Shown in pieces: positions 36,369-46,211 of a stretch of 64,000 nucleotides of DNA. This DNA is from Neorickettsia sennetsu str. Miyayama (lineage in GTDB: Bacteria; Pseudomonadota; Alphaproteobacteria; Rickettsiales; Anaplasmataceae). The first letter of the stretch is position 1. Each line of letters starts with the position of its first letter. Under the pieces are notes generated by a model. The model worked only from the letters and a program-made list of their open reading frames with translations. It had not been told where the DNA came from and searched no databases. Location of the stretch: contig NC_007798.1 in assembly GCF_000013165.1 (NCBI RefSeq), positions 434,001 to 498,000 on the forward strand, given 5' to 3'. The translations under genes were made by a program, and so were the position numbers.

Positions 36369-37850
36369 TCAAACCCCTGCAAAGAGAAACAATACAACAA
36401 CGATGCTCATTAAAAAAATCACAATACTAAGCGACAAGGAGTCTAAACAACTACAGGTCGTTGGGATCACTGATCCAAATAAAGTGCACAGTCCTCGAAT
36501 AGCCGAGTTCCAAAGAAAAAACAAATGCTTTTCCATTTTTGAAGTAAGTCGGTTAAGTACCAGTGAACTTGACCGTAGTAGTGCATTTAATTCTAAAAGG
36601 AGCATACGTATCGTACCTGAGAAAAGGAAATATAGGACGGCAGTACCCAGAAATACTGCTAGCATTAGAAAAAACTCAACAAGATTATGAAGCCAAGTGG
36701 TGAAAGAAAGAAACACATAAATACAAATACACGCAATACAGAACCTTTCACCTAAAGAAATATCGAAAGTTTTGTTGTTGATCCTTCCACTGGTAGCATA
36801 GCAGCAATATAACAACCTTACTGGTATCATAGAAGTGAAAAGAGCTTGTAAAAAAAAGACTGTTATTTTTGCTCCATATCCAAAGGACTGCAAAAAAAGA
36901 AGACCAGGGCTCCGGAAAAAAATAAAACCCGCGAAAATTACAATAAGAGATACAAATAAAGGAATCAGCGAAAGAAAGCTAAATTTTGTCACTTTTGTAA
37001 ATGTGTCTACACCTAACCTCAAAAGGAGTGAACAAACAAAATACACCACCAGCTGATAAACAGCGGATGCAAAAATATAATGATATACATCACTTATAGA
37101 GCAGTGCAGAATGATACCTGTTAAACCCACCTGCCCTATTTGGTTTGCTATGAGTGCATCTAGCAGCTTTTTCTCAATCGCCATCCGATAAAATGCATAT
37201 AGCAACGTGAAAAAACTTAAGACGAATAAAAATTCGCTGTCGCCAATACCAATTTTCCCGATTAAAGCCAGCGGTAATGCATATGTGAAGATGCTAAGAA
37301 ACGGAATAAAGAGTGATCTAGCACTTACATACTCACTTTTTATCACTGGGGCCATGATAAATACACCTGCATAGAGAAACAGTAAACCTCCAAATAACTT
37401 TTCCCTCAAATCATGAAGATGTAAAAAATTAATGTTATCCGCCGTAAAAGAAAGGTCGTGAGGTATGAGCGCAGCCATAGCAGTAGCTACGGCAAAACTG
37501 CATGCTGCATATGTAATGGCTCCTTTTACGTTACCCTGCGAAGCAATTAATGTCGAGTATATCAGCGAAAGAATCTCAAGGCCGAGTAAAATATAGAATA
37601 AGTTGTTCTGAAAAAATGTAAAAAGACAAGCAACTAAAATTAACGCGGTGCCGACTTTCTCAAAGGCGTTCAGCTTAAAGAAAAAAAATACAAAGGTACA
37701 GAAAAAAACAGAAGCCGCAGAAATAAAAAAGAGACTACTCACAGAACCAGGTACCACAGAAGGATCCTTTAAAATAGTAGCAGGGAAAGAGAATTTACTA
37801 AACCGGTTTTCCAAAGAGAAAGAGCACTTCAGTCCGGGAAACGATTTCAA
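36369..37850 (-). CDS. Divergent proton-antiporter-like membrane protein (MrpD/NuoL-N superfamily)
   Basis: The 493-residue protein has about 12-14 hydrophobic helices. The segment NNLFYILLGLEILSLIYSTL matches the TM5 Glu-bearing helix of NuoL/M/N and MrpD proteins. The equivalents of the lysine-bearing channel helices are hard to see: the canonical AKAAIFPLHGWLP and LLHAVAVVKAG are absent, replaced by variants near 150-190 and 235-260. The start is a TTG at 37850 within TTGA, overlapping the RDD gene stop; no ATG is close. It may be a degraded antiporter subunit with a structural role, or an unrecognised complex I or Mrp subunit. It is co-transcribed with RDD and ffh. Confidence 0.6.
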   Translation of the reverse strand: MKSFPGLKCSFSLENRFSKFSFPATILKDPSVVPGSVSSLFFISAASVFFCTFVFFFFKLNAFEKVGTALILVACLFTFFQNNLFYILLGLEILSLIYSTLIASQGNVKGAITYAACSFAVATAMAALIPHDLSFTADNINFLHLHDLREKLFGGLLFLYAGVFIMAPVIKSEYVSARSLFIPFLSIFTYALPLALIGKIGIGDSEFLFVLSFFTLLYAFYRMAIEKKLLDALIANQIGQVGLTGIILHCSISDVYHYIFASAVYQLVVYFVCSLLLRLGVDTFTKVTKFSFLSLIPLFVSLIVIFAGFIFFRSPGLLFLQSFGYGAKITVFFLQALFTSMIPVRLLYCCYATSGRINNKTFDISLGERFCIACICIYVFLSFTTWLHNLVEFFLMLAVFLGTAVLYFLFSGTIRMLLLELNALLRSSSLVLNRLTSKMEKHLFFLWNSAIRGLCTLFGSVIPTTCSCLDSLSLSIVIFLMSIVVVLFLFAGV

Positions 37851-38497
37851 TCCTCTGCTTTGCCCTGGTAAGTTGCAGAATGATAAGCAGCTTCTTTTCG
37901 AAAAATTTCAGCACCATTCGATACAACCACGGTTCCGGCGAAAATATCATGCCAGGTTCTACTTTTCTTATCAAAAATGCTCCAGAACATGCCAAGGAAA
38001 AACACAAGCAAAGACAAAGGCACCATAATTAACCTTTTTATACATGCAGAGACCGAAGGCTTTTCCAAAGTCTCATCGTCAAGAAGCCTCAACCTTAAAA
38101 TCCACTTGCCTGGCGTACAGCCAAACCTGTGCCAACAGGTAACAAATAATATTGCCAAAAGTATCAACTGAAATACTTGTATTACTAGAACACTCTTATA
38201 GAACCCTATGATAAGAGCTCTTTCTGCCTGACTCATAGGAAGACTAAATCTATACCTCTCAAGAACCTCGACTGGAAACTGCAGATCAACGAAGAAAGAA
38301 AGTAAGTACCCACTAACCTTCAATATCAGAACACAAAAAAGAAGGTCCATAATCGTACTGACAGAACGTTTAAATTGACTGGCGTAAATGACTCCCCGCC
38401 CATCAGTCTTGTTTTTATGAGGAAAAGAAAAAAGCCTGTGAGGAAAATTAAAGATCGATTTTATAACACCAGGGAACGGTGAAAAAAGCTTATTCAT
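37847..38497 (-). CDS. RDD-family membrane protein
   Basis: From the ATG at 38497 the protein has 216 residues. It has an RDD-type domain: ASQFKRSVSTIMDLLFC near residue 42, two or three membrane helices, and the C-terminal motif GCTPGKWILRLRLLDDET near 135, then DKKSRTWHDIFAGTVVV near 185. RDD proteins are small integral membrane proteins, some involved in ion or solute transport, but with no general function. It begins 5 nt after the methyltransferase stop and overlaps the next gene by 4 nt. Confidence 0.8.
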   Translation of the reverse strand: MNKLFSPFPGVIKSIFNFPHRLFSFPHKNKTDGRGVIYASQFKRSVSTIMDLLFCVLILKVSGYLLSFFVDLQFPVEVLERYRFSLPMSQAERALIIGFYKSVLVIQVFQLILLAILFVTCWHRFGCTPGKWILRLRLLDDETLEKPSVSACIKRLIMVPLSLLVFFLGMFWSIFDKKSRTWHDIFAGTVVVSNGAEIFRKEAAYHSATYQGKAED

Positions 38498-38502
38498 AAG
38501 AG

Positions 38503-39567
38503 CTAAGAGATGGCACAATCGCCCTTGACATAGAACGCCATGATTCCGCTGCATGCACTTTTGAAAGTACACCTTCTAACTATGCAATTTTTCAGAGCAA
38601 GACCTTCACCCAGATTTTTCATGTAGTCATAGGAGTAATAGAATAGAGATCTATTAACATCGAAGACATAATCATGAACCTCTTGTTGCCTTGCTGCACG
38701 CACCAACACTGCTAGTACACCTCCATCTTTCAAGATAGTAATACAACTCGATATAACATCCGATAAATCACCAAGGTAAGAAAAAGAATCAGCTGCTATC
38801 ACAAGATCGTAGTTATTCTCTTGAGAAAGAAGGAATGACTTTATGTCATTACAGATAACTGAACTGAAAACCGGCTTTCCATCAACTAAACATCGTTTTG
38901 CGATTTCCAACATGTTTTCTGATATATCAACACCTGTTGCCTCGCCCACTACACCACTTAATTTGAGGAAATGTGTGCAAACACCTGTTCCACAACCAAG
39001 ATCCAAAATCGAAAGCTCATCAGAAGTAAGCTTAGTACCGATGATCGCTTTCAGCCCTTCAAAAATAAGCTTATGTCCAATGTACCTTCTACCTATAAGA
39101 AACCTCTCAACATACTCCTGCGCCAAGTGTTCAAATCTTTCTTTAACAATGAAGTTCGGGATCCTATTTATTTTTTGACCATTAAGAAAATCTAAAAAGA
39201 ACCTCACTTCCTCATATTCTCTCCCTTTGGAGATAATGCTCTCAAATATAGCCCTAGCCTTCTTCGTTTCTCCGGAGATCAAAAAGCATCTAGCCAGATT
39301 ATACGGAATCAATGGTTTATTCCGGTACAAACTATTAAGCATCTTAAAACGAAACTTAGCATCACTAAGATTACCTCTGTAGAAATGATAAAGACCTAGA
39401 GAAACATTATTTTTATAAAACTCTCTGAAATTGGAAGAAGAGTGAAGGTTATCCTTAATTACTTTATAAAACTTCTCCTTCTCTCCAAAGAGACCACAGA
39501 ACCGCGTGAACAAATCGGAAATCTCTCGGTAGATCCGCGATAGGAAGAGAAGAAACGAATTAAACAC
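38503..39567 (-). CDS. SAM-dependent methyltransferase with TPR-like N-terminal region
   Basis: The 354-residue protein has two parts. The N-terminal ~125 residues are helical with a TPR-like rhythm (SLGLYHFYRGNLSDAKFRF, then YNLARCFLISGETKKARAIF). The C-terminal half (about 185-340) is a Rossmann methyltransferase with LDLGCGTGVCTHFLKLSG as motif I, GVDISENML and YDLVIAADSFSYLGD. The TPR plus methyltransferase arrangement occurs in alphaproteobacterial proteins of unknown target. Substrate is not evident. It is the first gene of the run methyltransferase-RDD-antiporter-like-ffh. Confidence 0.8.
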   Translation of the reverse strand: MFNSFLLFLSRIYREISDLFTRFCGLFGEKEKFYKVIKDNLHSSSNFREFYKNNVSLGLYHFYRGNLSDAKFRFKMLNSLYRNKPLIPYNLARCFLISGETKKARAIFESIISKGREYEEVRFFLDFLNGQKINRIPNFIVKERFEHLAQEYVERFLIGRRYIGHKLIFEGLKAIIGTKLTSDELSILDLGCGTGVCTHFLKLSGVVGEATGVDISENMLEIAKRCLVDGKPVFSSVICNDIKSFLLSQENNYDLVIAADSFSYLGDLSDVISSCITILKDGGVLAVLVRAARQQEVHDYVFDVNRSLFYYSYDYMKNLGEGLALKNCIVRRCTFKSACSGIMAFYVKGDCAIS

Positions 39568-39684
39568 CGAACCAGATATTCAAAGAAACTAAACTAAAAA
39601 TACAGGAAAAACATTTCTCCACAAGGGCTATTAATACAAGGAAGACTTAACTATTAGTTTACCAGAGAAACTTCCTGCATACAT

Positions 39685-40665
39685 TCACACACAACTGATT
39701 AGATCATTCAATATGTCTCTTACCGGACGCTCGCCTTTAACTAAACCTACAACTTCACCAGCCATCACCGAGCCACGTTCAGTATCACCTTCTATTACAG
39801 CTCTACGCAGACTTCCAGCCCAAAATTTTTCTATGGCAAGCTGTGCTTCTTCCTTAGAAATATGAGCAGAATCAAGCTGCCTAATTATTTCTCTTTGAAA
39901 AACTTTAAATTCTTCAGTTGCATCGTTCTTTAGTAAACGAACCGGAATAACGGCAAGCCTAGGATCCAGCTGCTCTGAAACAATCGCATCATGAGAAGAG
40001 GCTGCTACACACTTTGCTTTAAATCTTGGGTGCGCAATGGATTCTTTTGCACAGGCAAAAAGCGTCCCAACTTGACAACCAGCAGCTCCCATTTCTAGGT
40101 AACTTTTCACGATAGCCCCAGTACCTATTCCACCAGCAATAAAAATGGGAACATCGCGAATCTCCGGCAAGATTTCCTGAGCAAGCACAGATGTACTTAC
40201 CCTAGTAACATGACCACCAGCTTCTCTACCCTCTATTATCAATGCACTTGCACCGATTCTACACATTTTTTTCGCGATCGAGAGGGAGGGTGCAAACACA
40301 ATAACCTTAATCCCGCGATCCAAAACAAGACTTAAAACCTGTTTTGAGGGAATACCACCTGCCAAAATCATATGTGTAATACCGAAACGAATGCACACAT
40401 CAATCAGTTCAGGTAACTGAGGGTGCATCAAAACTATGTTCACACCAAATGGATTAGAACCAACGAGCTCTTTTGTAAGGCATATTTCTTGTTCCAGTTG
40501 ATCCGGAGACATTGCAGAACAAGCTAATACACCAAAGGCACCAGCATTGGAAATAGCAGAAACTAAACGGTGCTCAGAAATCCAACTCATTGCTCCTCCC
40601 ATAATGGGATACCTGGTACCAAGAAACTCTTTACCACTGTTCCAGCAATCTATAAGGGAAAACAT
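39685..40665 (-). CDS. FabK-like flavoprotein (enoyl-ACP reductase II / nitronate monooxygenase family)
   Basis: The 326-residue barrel protein starts with GTRYPIMGGAMSWISEHRLV and has NPFGVNIVLMHPQ near 70, EGREAGGHVTR with the catalytic-type His near 145, and the end GSVMAGEVVGLVKGERP. These features resemble FabK, the FMN enoyl-ACP reductase, more closely than typical nitronate monooxygenases. If it acts as FabK it would complete fatty acid elongation; many Rickettsiales use FabI, so a nitronate or housekeeping role is possible. It lies 117 nt upstream of the methyltransferase gene and is divergent from ftsY. Confidence 0.72.
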   Translation of the reverse strand: MFSLIDCWNSGKEFLGTRYPIMGGAMSWISEHRLVSAISNAGAFGVLACSAMSPDQLEQEICLTKELVGSNPFGVNIVLMHPQLPELIDVCIRFGITHMILAGGIPSKQVLSLVLDRGIKVIVFAPSLSIAKKMCRIGASALIIEGREAGGHVTRVSTSVLAQEILPEIRDVPIFIAGGIGTGAIVKSYLEMGAAGCQVGTLFACAKESIAHPRFKAKCVAASSHDAIVSEQLDPRLAVIPVRLLKNDATEEFKVFQREIIRQLDSAHISKEEAQLAIEKFWAGSLRRAVIEGDTERGSVMAGEVVGLVKGERPVRDILNDLISCV

Positions 40666-40850
40666 AAACCGATTTTCTCTCTTTGTGTGCGAAGATTCTC
40701 CTATAACACCTTAGGCATTGCAATACCGGTGCAAGCTACTTTACTAACTACTAAGAGGAACTTCTGTTTCCGAATTTTAGAAAAAAATATCCTTCTGCAG
40801 AAGTTTCTATGTTAGAGTGAAGTTTCATGGAGTAAATTAGGCTTATAGTA

Positions 40851-41780
40851 GTGTTCAAAAGTGTCTTTTCCTCAATTAGAAACTCGATCACAAAGAGTAG
40901 AGATTACTTATCAAGTGGAATCGATAATATTTTTGCAAAAGAGAAAATAAGTGAATCTACTATTGAACAGTTGGAAGAATTACTTATTTCCGCTGATATT
41001 GGCCCTACAGTGACTGAGAGAATCATTAAAACGGTCAAAAAAATTAAAGTAAAAGATGGCGAGTCACTTGAACAAGTGAAAAGTATTACGCGTGAAGAAA
41101 TGAAAAAAGTACTCGATCCCACATCAAAAAAGCTGATTTTCCCACAGACCGGACCTCAAGTCATTGTATTTTGTGGTGTGAATGGCAATGGTAAGACAAC
41201 CACTATAGGGAAATTAGCATACAAATTTATTCAAGAGAATAAAACGGTCATGATTGCTGCATGTGATCTTTTCAGGGCAGCTGCAATAGAGCAACTGCGT
41301 TTCTGGGCGGAAAGAGCATCTGCGACATTTTTTTCAAGCGAAACAAGCAAAAATGCCTCTGGTACCGCTTATAAAGCCTTAGAAAAAGCTCTAGAAGATA
41401 AAGTTGATGTACTTATAGTAGATACTTCTGGCAGGTTACACACACAGAATGACCTCATGGAAGAACTCAAAAAGATATGCAGGGTACTTTCGAAGCTAAT
41501 GCCCTCAGCACCCAACGAAGTTATACTAGCTCTCGATGCCAGTACTGGGCAAAATGCTCTTAACCAAGTGCAGGTTTTTAAAGATGCGGTCAATCTCACT
41601 GGACTGGTCGTGACAAAATTAGATGGCACGTCCAAAGGAGGAGTGATTGTAGCTATAGCTGAAAGGTATCCTAATCTTGGGATATACTTTGTTGGGACAG
41701 GAGAAAAAATAACCGATCTGGAAGAATTCTCTCCTTCAGAGTTTGTAGATGCTTTGCTTGAAGTAAAAACTACATCTTAA
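40851..41780 (+). CDS. ftsY: Signal recognition particle receptor FtsY
   Basis: The 309-residue protein is the NG core of FtsY, without the long acidic N-terminal domain found in E. coli. The P loop is GVNGNGKTTTIGKLA near residue 106, then ACDLFRAAAIEQLRFW, DTSGRLHTQNDLMEEL near 190 and TKLDGTSKGG near 255. The start is GTG at 40851. It pairs with Ffh at 35013-36362 in co-translational membrane targeting. Confidence 0.95.
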   Translation: MFKSVFSSIRNSITKSRDYLSSGIDNIFAKEKISESTIEQLEELLISADIGPTVTERIIKTVKKIKVKDGESLEQVKSITREEMKKVLDPTSKKLIFPQTGPQVIVFCGVNGNGKTTTIGKLAYKFIQENKTVMIAACDLFRAAAIEQLRFWAERASATFFSSETSKNASGTAYKALEKALEDKVDVLIVDTSGRLHTQNDLMEELKKICRVLSKLMPSAPNEVILALDASTGQNALNQVQVFKDAVNLTGLVVTKLDGTSKGGVIVAIAERYPNLGIYFVGTGEKITDLEEFSPSEFVDALLEVKTTS

Positions 41781-41840
41781 TAAAATTGTTGCCACAGAAT
41801 CAGGACCTCAAAAATTCCACAGATTTTTACGACCCGTAAT

Positions 41841-41859
41841 CGGAATAGTAGGGATTCCG
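41841..41859. terminator. Short hairpin between convergent ftsY and rlmE
   Basis: CGGAAT and ATTCCG form a perfect 6-bp stem around a 7-nt loop, 60 nt after ftsY and 49 nt before the end of rlmE. The only nearby homopolymer is an A run at 41871-41879, which is a T run when read on the minus strand but lies upstream of the hairpin in that direction. Confidence 0.4.
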
Positions 41860-41907
41860 CTTTACTCCACAAAAAAAAAGAGATTTCGTATTATAGAAAC
41901 AGACAAG

Positions 41908-42549
41908 CTAAGAAAGCTTACCAAGCAAAATAAGGTATATTTCCCGAGAAGCCTTCCTACTAGCGTCCGGTTTGAAATACTCTATTTTCTTAAACTGCTT
42001 CCTTAGTGAATTAACAAATCTATATTCGTCCTCACTACCTCTAAGTATCTTGGTTACCACTGTACCAAACTTCTTCAAGCTGTTTTTTGCATAATGCAGA
42101 ACTAGCTCAGCCAATCTTATTGATGAAATGCTATCCGTGACTCTGCTGCCAGAAGCGCTTGGTGCAAGATCCGAAACAATAACATCTAACTCAACACCGC
42201 TAATGTATTCATAGAGCTCTTTACGCTGCAACTCTATATCCAATTTTACGACCTCAACCCCAGAAATAGGATCCATATCAGCCAAATCAACTGCAATTAG
42301 CCGTCCAGTACCATTCAAAATATCTGCGATTACTTGGCTCCAACCACCAGGTGCACTTCCGAGCTCAAGCACAACAAAACCCTTCCGAATGAGATTAAAC
42401 TTTTCATCTATTTCTAGAAGTTTGTATGCCGCTCTGGATCTGTATTGTTCAGCTTTCGCTTTTTTCACGAAAGGATCATTAACGTGTCTATAAAGCCACC
42501 GACTTGAAGAAGCAGTGCATCTACCTACACGATGAAGTTTGTTTTTCAC
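41908..42549 (-). CDS. rlmE: 23S rRNA 2'-O-methyltransferase RlmE (FtsJ/RrmJ)
   Basis: The 213-residue protein has the FtsJ arrangement: KKAKAEQYRSRAAYKLLEID with the catalytic Lys near residue 40, VVLELGSAPGGWSQV as SAM motif I near 60, SDLAPSASGSR with the catalytic Asp near 127, and a VTKILRGSEDE stretch with a Lys near 165. It methylates U2552 (E. coli numbering) in the ribosomal A loop. The ATG lies 29 nt inside the end of tmk, so translation is probably coupled. Confidence 0.92.
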   Translation of the reverse strand: MKNKLHRVGRCTASSSRWLYRHVNDPFVKKAKAEQYRSRAAYKLLEIDEKFNLIRKGFVVLELGSAPGGWSQVIADILNGTGRLIAVDLADMDPISGVEVVKLDIELQRKELYEYISGVELDVIVSDLAPSASGSRVTDSISSIRLAELVLHYAKNSLKKFGTVVTKILRGSEDEYRFVNSLRKQFKKIEYFKPDASRKASREIYLILLGKLS

Positions 42550-43120
42550 TTATTTTTCCTTGTACTATCTTAACGATCTCCTCACTCGTACGACCGACTC
42601 CCATGCATTTAATAACATGAATATTCGGATACATACGTGCAATTTTCTCGTATCCCATACATACGTTCGAAAGGTACTCTCTGGGCATACGTTCAAAGTT
42701 ATCACGACCTAATTTTTTATGACCAGATCCCAAAAGAAGCAGAGTTAAATCAGGTTCAACCAGACAACCGGAAAGCCTGTGTAAATCTAAAATTGTCTGT
42801 AGGTCAATTTTATCCCCATATCCCTGATATGCTAAGGTCGAATAAATGAACCTGTCGCAAACGACAACCTTACCTTCTTTCAATGCGGGCAGTATCACTT
42901 TATTGTAATGATCAACACGTGCACTAACTATGAGCAACAACCGCGCCATAGGATCTATAGGATCATGGAGGATCATGGATCTTAAACTCTCGGCAAAGGA
43001 AGTACCACCGGGCTCCCTCGTTAAAACGCAAGGATAACCATCTTTTGCAAGAAACTTACTCAAAAGTTTTACCTGTGTACTCTTACCGGACCCATCAATT
43101 CCCTCTAATACTATAAACAC
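42521..43120 (-). CDS. tmk: Thymidylate kinase
   Basis: The 199-residue protein has the P loop LEGIDGSGKSTQ near residue 5, the DR(Y/F)-type motif VCDRFIYSTLAYQG near 88, and TREPGGTSFAESLR near 35. It phosphorylates dTMP to dTDP. The LID region is replaced by a short GSGHKKLGRDNFER. It overlaps rlmE by 29 nt at its 3' end. Confidence 0.95.
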   Translation of the reverse strand: MFIVLEGIDGSGKSTQVKLLSKFLAKDGYPCVLTREPGGTSFAESLRSMILHDPIDPMARLLLIVSARVDHYNKVILPALKEGKVVVCDRFIYSTLAYQGYGDKIDLQTILDLHRLSGCLVEPDLTLLLLGSGHKKLGRDNFERMPREYLSNVCMGYEKIARMYPNIHVIKCMGVGRTSEEIVKIVQGKISEKQTSSCR

Positions 43121-43330
43121 ACTACCCTGTATAAACTACATAAGAAAAACAAATCTTTCTGCGAACCCGCATCTAGAAAATAGCATCTCTGTATATCATA
43201 CTCTAACCCTTAGTACAGCTAAGAAATCCCGCTCTTGCCGAATAACAGAGACACAACCACGCGGCCAAAGTAAATAAATTCCCCCAAAGCAAAAGGTCAG
43301 GTAAAATTTGAACCATCTCTAGAAGCTCTA

Positions 43331-44614
43331 CTAGACTTTAAGTAAGAGTCTCTCAGGGTTTTCTAAACACTCCTTCACACGAACAAGGAAGCTCACTGCC
43401 TCCCTACCATCAACTATACGGTGATCATAAGAGAGAGCAAGGTACATCATTGGCCGCACAACAATCGCACCATCAATAACAATAGGCCTTTCTTTTATTG
43501 CGTGCATTCCAAGTATGCCAGATTGTGGGGGATTAATAATCGGCGTTGACATGAGTGAACCATAAATACCACCATTAGAAATGGTAAAAGTACCACCCTG
43601 CATATCGTCTGGCTCTATCTTGCCATCCCTAGCCTTTTTTCCGTACTCAAGTATTTGTCTTTCAACTTCTGCAAAGGAAAGATTCTGCGCATTTTTTATT
43701 ACTGGCACAACAAGACCGTTCTTTGTTCCAACGGCAACCCCAATATTATAGTAATCCTTATAAACTATGTCCTTTCCACGAATCTCGGCATTAATTTCCG
43801 GAAAAGCTTCAAGCCCACAAATAACAGCTTGTACAAAAAACGACATAAAGCCAAGTTTTAAGCCATGGACCTTTTCAAAGGAATCCTTGTAACGCTTTCT
43901 TATTTGAATGACATTCCCCATATCTACTTCATTGAAAGTCGTTAAAATTGCAGCTGTATTTTGTGATTCCTTCAGTCTCGACGCAATTCTTTGTCTCAAC
44001 TTAGACATCGGCACAACCCTTTCAGGGAACCCAGGACTCACAGAACTACTACCAGCAACTGCACGCTGTTCTGATTCCGAATCTTTTTCTTGCTCTGGAT
44101 CACCATAAAACAGTCGACTTAATACATCAACTTTCCTTATCCTGTTATCTTTCCCCGTACCAACGATATCACACGGGGACAAGAACTTTTCTTCCATCAG
44201 AATCCGCGCAGATGGTGCATCCTGCTTTGCATAAATTAACTCAGAAGATTTTATCGAGGAAATATTCTTTTCCGCGCTTGCACCCAATGCGACTCCTCCT
44301 GCAATGGCAACAGATGGCGGAACGATATTACGATCACCAACTCCAGATGAAATTGGGTTACCTCCACCGGGTGCGACAACATTTTCATCAATTAACCCGA
44401 GAACATCGTCTACTTTTACCGCTTGCCCTATTTCAACGTTGATTTTACTCAGGATTCCAGAAACAGGAGCAGATACTTCTACGGCTGCCTTATCGGTTTC
44501 AAGCTCAAAAAGTAATTCGTCCTCCCTCACGGATTCACCAATATTTTTGATAATTTTCACAACGGATGCTTCTGCAATTGATTCACCCATTCTTGGGACG
44601 AGAACTTTTTTCAT
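43331..44614 (-). CDS. sucB: Dihydrolipoamide succinyltransferase, 2-oxoglutarate dehydrogenase E2
   Basis: The 427-residue protein has one N-terminal lipoyl domain (about 2-75) with the lipoylated Lys in [14 protein letters not shown] near 43, a linker, a peripheral subunit-binding domain (about 130-172, [20 protein letters not shown]), and a catalytic domain with [16 protein letters not shown] near 398. [14 protein letters not shown] and the single lipoyl domain favour SucB over the pyruvate dehydrogenase E2. sucA is not adjacent. It is divergent from pmbA across a region with a notable inverted repeat. Confidence 0.93.
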   Translation of the reverse strand: MKKVLVPRMGESIAEASVVKIIKNIGESVREDELLFELETDKAAVEVSAPVSGILSKINVEIGQAVKVDDVLGLIDENVVAPGGGNPISSGVGDRNIVPPSVAIAGGVALGASAEKNISSIKSSELIYAKQDAPSARILMEEKFLSPCDIVGTGKDNRIRKVDVLSRLFYGDPEQEKDSESEQRAVAGSSSVSPGFPERVVPMSKLRQRIASRLKESQNTAAILTTFNEVDMGNVIQIRKRYKDSFEKVHGLKLGFMSFFVQAVICGLEAFPEINAEIRGKDIVYKDYYNIGVAVGTKNGLVVPVIKNAQNLSFAEVERQILEYGKKARDGKIEPDDMQGGTFTISNGGIYGSLMSTPIINPPQSGILGMHAIKERPIVIDGAIVVRPMMYLALSYDHRIVDGREAVSFLVRVKECLENPERLLLKV

Positions 44615-44742
44615 GTTTCAGTTAATACAAATTAAATGTTTATCACTAGCACTCAGGCGCAATTATAAACCCACTCTAACTGAATAGACATAGCTTCCCG
44701 CAATTTCATTTCTTCATTACATAAATGATGAATGAGATCGAA

Positions 44743-44817
44743 TTATTACATTTATGATGTTTGCCGGATAACGTTACTAGTGTAATAAAATCCATAAAAC
44801 ATCAGCAAATGTAATAA
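44743..44817. promoter_or_regulatory. Long imperfect inverted repeat between divergent sucB and pmbA
   Basis: Left arm 44743-44762 and right arm 44797-44817 are reverse complements over TTATTACATTT and TGATGTTT, separated in each arm by A or GC. The 34-nt centre holds a further small palindrome, TTAC-TAGT-GTAA at 44774-44785. A related hairpin (TCATT / AATGATGA) lies just to the left at about 44713-44731. The position, 130-200 nt from both starts, suggests an operator or RNA structure; no known regulator site is recognised. Confidence 0.55.
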
Positions 44818-44878
44818 CAACGCATTGCGAATTGAGAGCAAGATACTTAAGTTTTATAAAGATCTCAAAAATACCAAA

Positions 44879-46198
44879 ATGAACGTCAAAAATTGCATAG
44901 AAGTCATATTAAGCGAAGCAAGAAAACGAGATTGCCAAGCAGATTTATTGCTGACTCAAACTCAAAGCACGATCGCGAACGCAAGAAACTTCGAAATAGA
45001 AAAACTAGAGGAATCTTTATTCTCGAGCGTTACGTTTAGACTAATAAAAGACAAGAAGGTAACCTCTATAAGATGTGACCCTTCTGCAGATGTCCGACGC
45101 TTAGTTTCCCAAGCATACGATACATTAGCATATATTCCAGAAAATGAATACGCTTCACTACCACAAAATGTGGCAGTAATTGATGATATTTATAGTACTC
45201 ACACTGACCACAACTTTCCCGATAAATTAAAGGAGTTGGCAATCGAAACTGAGCAAATAGCCCACTCAAATGGGAAACTAAAAACCACAGAAACCATTGA
45301 ATTTGAAAAAAAAATCATAAAAAAAATAGTTGCAAATACGAATGGGTTTTCTGGAACTTTTCAAAACCAACTATTCTCTGCTGTAGTAGGCGTAGTCGCG
45401 GAAAATGAAGGCAACCTGAATGCAGGTTATTCATACGTCACTAGCAACTCGCTTAAGGACCTCATCCCAGCAGAATTAGCAGCCGAAGCAGAAAAAAGAG
45501 CTATAGAAGGCCTAAAACCACGGAAAATCCCGACGTGCAAACGAGAAGTTATATTTGATGCAAGGTGCGCTTCGACTTTTCTCAACAACTTTAGCAGTTT
45601 CCTTAGTGGCAAATCAGTTACCCAATCAGCAACCTTTTTAAAAAATTATATGGATAAAGAGATACTTCCAAGCAGTATAAACATATTGAACAATCCAGAA
45701 GGAGCAAACTGTAAAATCGAAACACCAGCCTTTGATGATGAGGGAAACTACACGAGCAAATGCTTTCCGCTAATAGAAAAAGGGATATTAAAAAACTGGA
45801 TACTTGATCAGTACAACGCCAACAAACTTGGCTTACAATCAAATGGTTTTGCCAAACGCACCCTTAGCGGAAGCATCCTTCCTTTAGTGACAAATATTTA
45901 TCTAGAAAGCAGCGATACATATTCTGAAAAGGAACTGATAAGTAGAATCAAGGAAGGGTTGTACGTAACAAGCTTATTTAGCTGCGGTATTAACCCAATA
46001 ACCGGAGACTATAGCCAAGGAGTTCAAGGGTTATGGATTGAAAATGGGCAACTTTCGTTTCCCGTGAGCGAGATTACGATTGCTGGACAACTAAAAGATG
46101 TTTTCAAAGAAATTATCGCAGCTAATAACATAAAGTTTTTTGGTAGAGCGAACTCTCCTTCTCTATATCTCGGATTTATGTCTATTGGCGGAACATGA
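44879..46198 (+). CDS. pmbA: TldE/PmbA-family metalloprotease component
   Basis: From the ATG at 44879 the protein has 439 residues; a TTG at 44825 would add 18. PmbA (TldE) forms with TldD a protease that matures or degrades peptides. Visible family features include FDARCASTFLNNFSSFLSGKS (by its start near residue 233) and FSCGINPITGDYSQGVQGLWIE near 380, described here by position. It lacks the HExxxH zinc motif, as PmbA should. tldD is not in view. Length is typical (about 450). Confidence 0.88.
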   Translation: MNVKNCIEVILSEARKRDCQADLLLTQTQSTIANARNFEIEKLEESLFSSVTFRLIKDKKVTSIRCDPSADVRRLVSQAYDTLAYIPENEYASLPQNVAVIDDIYSTHTDHNFPDKLKELAIETEQIAHSNGKLKTTETIEFEKKIIKKIVANTNGFSGTFQNQLFSAVVGVVAENEGNLNAGYSYVTSNSLKDLIPAELAAEAEKRAIEGLKPRKIPTCKREVIFDARCASTFLNNFSSFLSGKSVTQSATFLKNYMDKEILPSSINILNNPEGANCKIETPAFDDEGNYTSKCFPLIEKGILKNWILDQYNANKLGLQSNGFAKRTLSGSILPLVTNIYLESSDTYSEKELISRIKEGLYVTSLFSCGINPITGDYSQGVQGLWIENGQLSFPVSEITIAGQLKDVFKEIIAANNIKFFGRANSPSLYLGFMSIGGT

Positions 46199-46211
46199 AA
46201 TAAAAATATTT

